Positions 6,848-12,665 of a stretch of DNA of 12,665 nucleotides are shown here, piece by piece; the stretch's first letter is position 1; every line of letters begins with the position of its first letter. Source of the DNA: Alphaproteobacteria bacterium (GTDB taxonomy: Bacteria > Pseudomonadota > Alphaproteobacteria > Rhodospirillales > Rhodospirillaceae); NCBI GenBank assembly GCA_015228695.1, contig JADGDA010000043.1, forward strand, positions 1 through 12,665, written 5' to 3'. Below the pieces are notes generated by a model. The model worked only from the letters and a program-made list of their open reading frames with translations. It did no database searches and had not been told where the DNA came from. The position numbers and the translations under genes are program-made.

Positions 6848-8929
6848 CTACGGCCTCGCCCGCGTCCGCCATCGGCCGAGTCCGAGGCGGGCGGTCATTT
6901 CCACTGCGGGGAGGGGGGGGCAGAACAGGAGGCCCTGGGCCTCGTCGCACCCGGAGGCCCGCATGACGTTCAGTTGTTCTTCCGTTTCGACGGCCTCCGC
7001 CACCACCGTCTGCTCGAACCCGTGGGCCATGCCGGCAATGGCGCTGACCGCCGGGGCCCGCCCCCCGGAGAATCCGCCCGTGAACTGGGGGTCGACCTTC
7101 ACCACCGAGATCGGGAACCGGCGCAGGTGATTGACCGAGCCGTCGCCCGAGCCGAAGTTGTCCAAAACCACCCCGACACCGATTTCCCGCAGCCCCCACA
7201 GGGTGGCGACGCAGCTTTCCGCGTCGCGGACCAGCATCTCTTCGACGATCTCGACCTCGATCCGGGTGGGATCGGCCCCGGTGCGGCGCACGGTGTCGCG
7301 CACGAGGGCGAGGAAGCCGCGCTGGCGCAACTGGCGCTCGGAGAGGTTGATCGAGAGGCGCAGGGACCGGTGGCCGGCCTTGGTCCACTCCACCTGCTGA
7401 CGGCAGACCTCCTCCAGCATCCAGGCCCCCAGGGGCTCCATCCCCCCGATTTCCTCCAGGGCGGGAATGAAGCGCAGCGGCTCCACGTCCCCCAGCCTGG
7501 GATTGCGCCACCGCAGCAGAGCCTCCATCCCCGTCGCCCGCTCGTTCTTCAGCTCGATCCTGGGCTGGTAATGGATGTGGAATTCCTTCCTCTCCTGCGC
7601 CCGCGCCAGTTCGCGCCACAGGGACAGCCGGTCCTGGGCGTCGCGGTTCAGTTCCTGATCGAAGAAGCGGAAGTTGGGCGCGGAGAAGGTCTTGGCCTTC
7701 AGCATGGCCGTTTCCGCGTCCCGCAGCAGACTGTCGGTGTCGGGGCCGTCGATCGGATAGACGGTGATGCCGATCGCGGGGGTCAGGCGCAGCCCGTCGC
7801 TGGGCTGGGAGAATTTCTGGACAATCCGGCGGGCGACGATGGAGGCGCTGTTGGGGCCTTCCAGATTCGACATGGCGATGGCGAACACGCTGTCGCCCAT
7901 CCGGGCCAGGGTATCGTAATCGCGCACGCACGAGGTGAGGATTCCCACGGCCCTTCCCAAGGCCGCTTCGATCTGCTTCTGGTCGGCGCCGGCGGGTGAA
8001 AGACCGCCCACGTCGATGACCATGACCCCGATCCGCTGCCCCGAGCGCGAGGCCCCGGCAACGGCCTGGGACAGGCGTCCGAGGAACGGCGCGAGCCGGG
8101 GCAGGCCCGTGGCCTGATCGATGGCGGTCTCCGTGCCTCCCCGCCCGGCATTCCCGTCGGAGCCGGCGGCTCCGATCATCAGCACATAGGCGTGGGTGAC
8201 CCCGTCCGTGTCGCGGGCGGCGGCGGCCGACACATGCACCACCCGCGTGCCTCCCTGCCCCGTGCGGATTTCAACGTCGCCACGCCAACGGCCGACGCTG
8301 TCGAGGGCCATCCACATCTCGGCCGAAAAGGCCCCTCCCCCCCCCTGGGACGCCAGGATATCGACGCGCGCGCCCACGGCGGAGCCGGGATCGTGACCGG
8401 TCACGGCCACGAAGGCCGGATTGACCGCGCTGATCGTGCGCCGCGTGTCGCACAGGACGATGGCCTCGGAGGCGACGTCGAAAATCGTGGCGGCGAGGAG
8501 CAGGTGATCCTGCGACGAGTCCGCCGGGCCGCCGCCGGGGTCCTCGCCGTGTCGGCGCAGAAGCTCGGCGGCCTTCATCGACAGGGAAATGTCGTGGGCG
8601 CGCACCAGAACGACGTTTTCGGAACTCCGGCTCCTGCGCGCGACCACCTCCGTCCACACGGAGGAACCGTCCAGGCAGGACAGAATGAGCGACGCCGGAG
8701 CGGCTTCGGCGACCAGCGTGGACAGATCGACGATGCCGACGTAATCGGCGTGAAGGAAATCGGTGAAGGGGCGGCCGACGATGGCGCTCTCCTCGCCCTT
8801 CAGCATGCGCGCCCCGGCATCGTTGACGTAGGCCACCTGCCCGTCGCGGCAGACGCAGACCAAGTCGGCGACCAAGTCAACCAGTTCCTTGCCCCAGTCG
8901 AACACCGGGAACGCTCCGTTCGTGCCCAT
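6848..8929 (-). CDS. PAS-PAS-GGDEF-EAL protein, both catalytic sites degenerate
   Basis: A 693-residue c-di-GMP signalling protein from ATG 8929; a GAGG 6 nt upstream supports this over a TTG at 8962. Domains: PAS-like (about 10-115), PAS (about 145-255, with NPAFVAVTG), GGDEF-like (about 270-425) and EAL (about 438-685). The GGDEF signature reads GDSVF (345-349), so cyclase activity is very unlikely. In the EAL domain the E of EALLRW (E469), the Asn of SINLS (N528), the EIVEE glutamates, K611 of VKVDPQF and E645 of AEAVE are present, but the metal-binding DDFG reads DNFG (D590, N591). Phosphodiesterase activity may therefore be weak or absent, and a c-di-GMP receptor role is possible. No transmembrane segment is visible, so it is probably cytoplasmic, with PAS sensing. 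The coding strand has a G9 run (8337-8345) between the PAS and GGDEF parts and a C8 run (6913-6920) near the end. It follows addA by 46 bp. Confidence 0.92.
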   Translation of the reverse strand: MGTNGAFPVFDWGKELVDLVADLVCVCRDGQVAYVNDAGARMLKGEESAIVGRPFTDFLHADYVGIVDLSTLVAEAAPASLILSCLDGSSVWTEVVARRSRSSENVVLVRAHDISLSMKAAELLRRHGEDPGGGPADSSQDHLLLAATIFDVASEAIVLCDTRRTISAVNPAFVAVTGHDPGSAVGARVDILASQGGGGAFSAEMWMALDSVGRWRGDVEIRTGQGGTRVVHVSAAAARDTDGVTHAYVLMIGAAGSDGNAGRGGTETAIDQATGLPRLAPFLGRLSQAVAGASRSGQRIGVMVIDVGGLSPAGADQKQIEAALGRAVGILTSCVRDYDTLARMGDSVFAIAMSNLEGPNSASIVARRIVQKFSQPSDGLRLTPAIGITVYPIDGPDTDSLLRDAETAMLKAKTFSAPNFRFFDQELNRDAQDRLSLWRELARAQERKEFHIHYQPRIELKNERATGMEALLRWRNPRLGDVEPLRFIPALEEIGGMEPLGAWMLEEVCRQQVEWTKAGHRSLRLSINLSERQLRQRGFLALVRDTVRRTGADPTRIEVEIVEEMLVRDAESCVATLWGLREIGVGVVLDNFGSGDGSVNHLRRFPISVVKVDPQFTGGFSGGRAPAVSAIAGMAHGFEQTVVAEAVETEEQLNVMRASGCDEAQGLLFCPPLPAVEMTARLGLGRWRTRARP
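8337..8345 (-). repeat. G9 homopolymer within the EAL gene
   Basis: Nine consecutive C on the plus strand (G9 in the coding strand) encode part of SQGGGGAF in the second PAS domain. Slippage here would truncate the protein before the GGDEF and EAL domains. Confidence 0.6.
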
Positions 8930-8963
8930 GCCTCCCCTCACGCGACAGACATCCTCGGACAAG

Positions 8964-8972
8964 CGTATAGCA
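8964..8972 (-). promoter_or_regulatory. Possible extended -10 element for the EAL gene
   Basis: TGC-TATACG on the minus strand resembles an extended -10 (TGN plus 4/6). A matching -35 in the end of addA is poor (GGGACG). A start near 8957 would exclude the TTG at 8962 and fit ATG 8929. This is weak; read-through from addBA is equally plausible. Confidence 0.22.
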
Positions 8973-8975
8973 TGC

Positions 8976-11900
8976 CTAGCCGAAGCCGTCCCGTTCTTCG
9001 TCGAGACGCGCGGATGGAAGCGTCATCACCGAGGGACCATCGGTCCATACCAGAAGACAGGTCACCGGCCGTCCCGGATAGATCCGCTCCAGCGCCGCCC
9101 GATAGGCGGCCATCTGGCGCACATAGAGGGGAGCCACGCCGTCGGGATGGCCGGGCGGCGGACGGTTGGTCTTGTAGTCGGCGACGATCACCGCCGTTTC
9201 GGTGACGACGAGGCGGTCCACCTGCCCCGAGACCACCCGCCCGCCGATCAGCCCCACCACCGGAGCCTCGGCCCGGCTGCCCGGCCCGAACAGGGGAGCC
9301 GCGTCGGGATGCTCCAGAACCGCCAGGACCTCGGCGACGGTCGCCTCCCGCATCGGCGGCGGCCAGTCGGAGGCGGCGCGGTCCAGATACCGGCGGGCCA
9401 CGGCGGCACGCCGCTCCAACGCCACGTCGGGCAGGCTTTGCAGCAGACGATGGACCAGTTGCCCCCGGCGGAAGCGGACTCCCTCCGCCCCGAAGGGGGA
9501 GCGCACGGCCGGCTCGTCGTCGGCGCGGGAGGGGGCCAGGGGACGGGGCGGCCTCGGTTCGTCGGGAGGCGGCGTCCGGGCCCACTCGGGGAGCGCGTCC
9601 GCCTCGACCGCGATCCGGGTCTCCTCGGGTTCCGTTTCCGGCTTCGCCGTCTGGGCGGAGACGAAACGCAGCACCGGCTTCGCCTCGCCTTCGAACTCCG
9701 GGGCCTCGTCTTCGAACTCCGGGGCCTCGACCGGAACGGCGAGCGGCTCCACCGCCTCGCGGACCAGATCATGCCAGCACCCGGCCGGCGGCGCCTTCTT
9801 CGTGTTCCAGCCGCAGACATACAGCCGGTCCTCGGCGCGGGTCATGGCGACGTAGAGAAGGCGGCGGTATTCCCGGTCCCGGTCCCGGTCCGAAACCTCG
9901 CGCAGGGACTGGCAGACCCGGTCCTCGTCGGCCCGGAGCGGCGCCCAGAACATGAGGGAGTCCGCCCCCTGTCCCTCCCACAGCAGCGACGGCCTCTGGG
10001 CCGGTGCCTGGAGGGTGTCGGGAAGGAAGACGATGGGAGCCTGAAGGCCCTTCGCGCCGTGAACGGTCATGATGCGCACGGCGTTGCCGCCGCCCAGGTC
10101 CAAATCGCGCTTGATCTCGGTGGAACTGTCCCCGGCCCAGTGCAGGAAGCCTTGCAGGGACGGGACATGGGAAGCCTCGTAGGACAGCGTCAGGGCCATG
10201 AATTCGTCGATGGCGTCCAGGGCGTCGGCCCCAAGACGGCGGACGAGCAGGCGTCTCCCGCCCATTTCTCCCAGAATGTGGGCATACAACTCATGCGGCG
10301 GGAGGAAATCGGCGCGGCGCAACAGCCCGGTCAAGGTGGCGCAAGCCTGGCCGAACACAGACGCCTCCCCCTCCCGCCCGCGCAACGCAGCCCACAGGGT
10401 GCGGTCGCCCCGGTTCCGGGCGAGGGTGTACAGTTCGTCCTCGGACAGGCCGATCAGCGGCCCTTTCAACACCGTGGCCAGGGTCAGATCGTCGTCGGGC
10501 AGAAGAAGCGCCCTGCCGAGGGCGGTCAGGTCCATGACCGCCATCTGTTCGGCGAGCACCATCCGGTCGGCCCCGGCCACCGGCACGCCCAGCTTCTTCA
10601 AGGCACGCACCAAATCGTCCACGAAGCCCCGGCGGCGGCGCACCAGCACCAGAATGTCGTCGGGACGGATGGGGCGGTCCCTGGCGGGCAGGCGCTCCCC
10701 GGTCCGGATCATGGCTTCGATGCGCCGGGCGATCAGCCCCGCCAGACGGGTCTCGGGCGAGTCGCCCCGCAGCCGCTCCACCGGCGGCTTCCAGGCGGGA
10801 ATCTCGTCGGCCGGACGGGGATCGACGGGCGGCCACACCTCGACCAGCCCCCCCTGCCCCCGCCGCCACTCCACATGACGGATATCCTCTCCCTCCAGGG
10901 CCACGCCGTCGCGGGCCGGGTTCCGGGCGAACACCCGGTCAACCGCGTCCAGAACCGCGCGGGTGGAGCGGAAGGAGACGTTGAGGGGCACGTCGTCCCA
11001 TTCGGCGCCCGCCGCCCGCACCTTGTCGCGCAGCAGGGACCGCATCTCCTCGAACGCCACCGGGTCCGCCCCCTGGAAGCTGTAGATGGATTGCTTGCGG
11101 TCGCCGACGGCAAACACCGTGCGCGTCTCGTCGGGGCGGCTGCCGCGTCCGGCGAAGAACTCCCCGGTCAGGGACTCCACCACCGCCCATTGGTCGGGGC
11201 TGGTGTCCTGGGCCTCGTCGATCAACAGGTGGTCGAGTCCCCCGTCCAGCTTATAGAGCACCCATGCCGCCTGACCGTTTCCCTCCAGCAGGCGGCGGGC
11301 GATCAGGATCAGGTCGTCGTAGTCGAGTTGGGCCCGCGCCTCCTTGTGGCGGCGGTAGGCCTCCAGAAGAGCGGACGAAAACCGCAGCAACGCCCCGGTG
11401 GCGTCGGCGACGCGGGCGGTGCGCAACCGTTCGCGCACCCTTTGCAGCCGCTCGGTCTCGGCCTCCAGGATCGGTTTCACCTCGGGGAACCTCTCGTCGA
11501 TCGCCTTGGTGATCAGCCTTTTCAGGGGCTCCCCGTCCTTCGTGAAGTACGCACGGCCATAGTCCGCGAAGGTCGCCTCCCGCGCCGACGGGTTGCCGAG
11601 CCAAGCCGCCATGATTCCGGCCCGCTCCACGTCCGTCGGCTTGCCCGACGGCAGCGTTTGCGCCGCGTCCCGGAGTCCCGGACCGTCGAAAGCCGTCTCG
11701 GCACAGGCGGCGGCCAGGATGGAGGTTTCGGTCTCCCCCTCCCCGACGCCGAGCCGGGCGCGCGTGGCGGCGATCAGCCCCTCCACCCCGCCGCGCCGCT
11801 CGATCATCCGCCGCAGCCGCCCGCGCTCCCTGGCGATGTCCTTCACCAAGTCGGAAAAGCGGGTCTCGTGGGTGCGCGCGGTCACCTCCGCGAGCGCGGC

Positions 11901-12437
11901 CGCAAGGTCCGGATCGCCATCCCGCCGGGCCAGCGCCAGCAGATGATCGCGGGCCGCGTCCATCGCCTCGGCGGCATCCCGCTCGTCCATGACCTCGAAA
12001 TGAGGGGCCACGCCCGCCTCCAGGGGAAAGCGTTTCAGCAGGGCCTGGCAAAAGGCGTGAATGGTTTGAATCTTCATCCCGCCGGGAGCCTCCAGCACCT
12101 CGGCGAACAGGCGGCGGGCGCGGGCCGGAACCTCGGGAGCGGGGCTCCGGCCGGACAGGGCGGTCAGGTCTTCCCCGAGTTCGGGCCCGGACGCGGTGGC
12201 CCACAGACCGAGCCGCTCGGCGATGCGGTTGGCCATCTCGGCGGCGGCGGCCTTGGTGAAGGTCAGGCAGAGGATGCGGCCGGGCGGGGTTCCCGCGAGC
12301 AGCAGGTTGAGCACCCGATCCACCAGCACCTTGGTCTTGCCCGAACCGGCGGAGGCGGCGACCCACACCGAAGCGGCGGGATTGGCGGCGCGGCGCTGTT
12401 CCCGGCCGGGATCGCGGGGAGGAGGGGGAGCGTTCAT
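8976..12437 (-). CDS. addA: Double-strand break repair helicase-nuclease AddA
   Basis: A 1153-residue alphaproteobacterial AddA, subunit of the AddAB helicase-nuclease that resects double-strand breaks for RecA-dependent recombination. UvrD/RecB-like (SF1A) motifs are in order: a Q-motif region, Walker A ASAGSGKT (28-35), motif II DEAQDT (from D407), VGDRKQSIYSFQGADP (motif III area), IMTVHGAKGL (motif V) and YVAMTRAEDRL (motif VI). The C-terminus is a RecB-type PD-(D/E)XK nuclease with GQVDR (D1074) and ADYKTNR (D1087, K1089), then QMAAY. All look intact. The start is ATG 12437: it overlaps the addB stop as ATGA and has GAGAGG 7 nt upstream; an ATG at 12467 would lie inside addB. The linker between helicase and nuclease carries an acidic tandem duplication (EAPEFE twice). 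A long open frame on the opposite strand reflects the GC-rich codon bias. Confidence 0.97.
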   Translation of the reverse strand: MNAPPPPRDPGREQRRAANPAASVWVAASAGSGKTKVLVDRVLNLLLAGTPPGRILCLTFTKAAAAEMANRIAERLGLWATASGPELGEDLTALSGRSPAPEVPARARRLFAEVLEAPGGMKIQTIHAFCQALLKRFPLEAGVAPHFEVMDERDAAEAMDAARDHLLALARRDGDPDLAAALAEVTARTHETRFSDLVKDIARERGRLRRMIERRGGVEGLIAATRARLGVGEGETETSILAAACAETAFDGPGLRDAAQTLPSGKPTDVERAGIMAAWLGNPSAREATFADYGRAYFTKDGEPLKRLITKAIDERFPEVKPILEAETERLQRVRERLRTARVADATGALLRFSSALLEAYRRHKEARAQLDYDDLILIARRLLEGNGQAAWVLYKLDGGLDHLLIDEAQDTSPDQWAVVESLTGEFFAGRGSRPDETRTVFAVGDRKQSIYSFQGADPVAFEEMRSLLRDKVRAAGAEWDDVPLNVSFRSTRAVLDAVDRVFARNPARDGVALEGEDIRHVEWRRGQGGLVEVWPPVDPRPADEIPAWKPPVERLRGDSPETRLAGLIARRIEAMIRTGERLPARDRPIRPDDILVLVRRRRGFVDDLVRALKKLGVPVAGADRMVLAEQMAVMDLTALGRALLLPDDDLTLATVLKGPLIGLSEDELYTLARNRGDRTLWAALRGREGEASVFGQACATLTGLLRRADFLPPHELYAHILGEMGGRRLLVRRLGADALDAIDEFMALTLSYEASHVPSLQGFLHWAGDSSTEIKRDLDLGGGNAVRIMTVHGAKGLQAPIVFLPDTLQAPAQRPSLLWEGQGADSLMFWAPLRADEDRVCQSLREVSDRDRDREYRRLLYVAMTRAEDRLYVCGWNTKKAPPAGCWHDLVREAVEPLAVPVEAPEFEDEAPEFEGEAKPVLRFVSAQTAKPETEPEETRIAVEADALPEWARTPPPDEPRPPRPLAPSRADDEPAVRSPFGAEGVRFRRGQLVHRLLQSLPDVALERRAAVARRYLDRAASDWPPPMREATVAEVLAVLEHPDAAPLFGPGSRAEAPVVGLIGGRVVSGQVDRLVVTETAVIVADYKTNRPPPGHPDGVAPLYVRQMAAYRAALERIYPGRPVTCLLVWTDGPSVMTLPSARLDEERDGFG
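9689..9729 (-). repeat. 21-bp tandem duplication in the addA linker
   Basis: CTTCGAACTCCGGGGCCTCG (plus-strand reading) occurs at 9689-9708 and 9710-9729, a 21-bp period in frame. It encodes EAPEFED-EAPEFEG in the flexible acidic linker before the nuclease domain. It looks like a recent in-frame duplication. Confidence 0.8.
9871..9891 (-). repeat. CCCGGT hexanucleotide repeat in addA
   Basis: Three and a half copies of a CCCGGT unit encode DRDRDR immediately before helicase motif VI. In frame; copy-number change would alter the length of a short charged stretch. Confidence 0.5.
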
Positions 12438-12665
12438 TCCTCCGCCTCTCCCTCGCCCGAAGACCATTCCCTGACCCGCGCCAGATGCTGATAGTCGGAA
12501 TAGCGGGGAGACATCGCCGGGTGGGGTCTGGCCTCATATGGGGTGGAGGGATCGTCGAAGGCGGCGATCAGCCCTTTCAGCCCTTCCAGGGCCGCCCGCG
12601 CCAGCTCCTCCGGGTCCTTGCCGGCGGAGGTTTCCTTCCCGCCCTCCGCGTTGCCGCGCAGGTGC
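12434..12665 (-). CDS. addB: Double-strand break repair protein AddB, C-terminal end only
   Basis: The last 76 codons of a minus-strand gene; its start is beyond the right edge. The tail reads through AFDDPSTPYEARPHPAM and PRYSDYQHLARVREW to a stop that overlaps the addA start by 4 bp (ATGA). That ending and the position directly upstream of addA are typical of alphaproteobacterial AddB, the inactivated-helicase, nuclease-bearing partner of AddA. The overlap implies a single transcript and coupled translation, as expected for a 1:1 complex. No catalytic motif falls within the visible part, so the call rests on the tail sequence and the synteny. Confidence 0.88.
   Translation of the reverse strand, partial: HLRGNAEGGKETSAGKDPEELARAALEGLKGLIAAFDDPSTPYEARPHPAMSPRYSDYQHLARVREWSSGEGEAEE

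Noticed and set aside
8930..8962. TTG start for the EAL gene
   Set aside because: ATG 8929 has a better-spaced ribosome site; the TTG has none and would sit at the possible promoter.
12438..12467. Upstream ATG for addA (10 extra codons)
   Set aside because: ATG 12437 has a suitable Shine-Dalgarno and the typical ATGA overlap with addB.
8889..12491. A 1200-codon open frame on the plus strand opposite addA
   Set aside because: It mirrors the full length of a clearly conserved addA, has a low-complexity G/P/R/H-rich translation and no recognisable domain. GC-rich third positions remove stops on the opposite strand.
1..12665. CRISPR arrays, tRNA/rRNA genes, insertion sequences
   Set aside because: No spaced identical repeats, cloverleaf-like sequence, transposase or terminal inverted repeat was found by eye.

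Overview
The window looks like a chromosomal piece of a high-GC alphaproteobacterium, most plausibly a Rhodospirillales member of the Magnetospirillum kind. This is inferred from the AddAB-type (not RecBCD) repair genes, the ApaG and FolE sequence style and the composition; no rRNA or marker gene is present to prove it. There are eight protein genes, two of them cut by the window edges. I see no tRNA, rRNA, CRISPR array, insertion sequence or transposase.

Left part (bases 2-5540, plus strand): a tight three-gene operon, open at its 5' end. It encodes (i) a ClpA/ClpB-D2-like AAA+ ATPase, (ii) a MoxR/CobS-like AAA+ ATPase and (iii) a 920-residue protein ending in a CobT/NorD-like von Willebrand A (VWA) domain with a complete MIDAS metal site. 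Genes i and ii overlap by 4 bp (ATGA); genes ii and iii are 23 bp apart with a strong Shine-Dalgarno. MoxR plus VWA is a known pairing (CobS-CobT, NorQ-NorD, CbbQ-CbbO, RavA-ViaA). A ClpB-like ATPase with a non-standard Walker A and pore loop as third partner, and a roughly 730-residue unrecognised region in front of the VWA domain, do not match any of these by eye. This operon is the best candidate for an undescribed system. Part of gene iii is clearly AT-richer than the rest of the window.

Right part (bases 5558-12665, minus strand): conserved housekeeping genes, in transcription order addB (3' end only), addA, a PAS-PAS-GGDEF-EAL protein with degenerate active-site motifs, apaG and folE. 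addB and addA overlap by 4 bp, and the EAL gene follows 46 bp after addA. apaG has its own good sigma-70-like promoter, and a 129-bp gap with direct repeats separates apaG from folE. The operon on the left and folE on the right converge with only 17 bp between their stop codons and no visible terminator.

Functionally the right part covers double-strand-break repair (AddAB), c-di-GMP signalling or sensing, a small ApaG-fold protein, and the first step of tetrahydrofolate or pterin synthesis. The left part is best read as an ATP-driven protein-remodelling or metal-dependent machine of unknown target.
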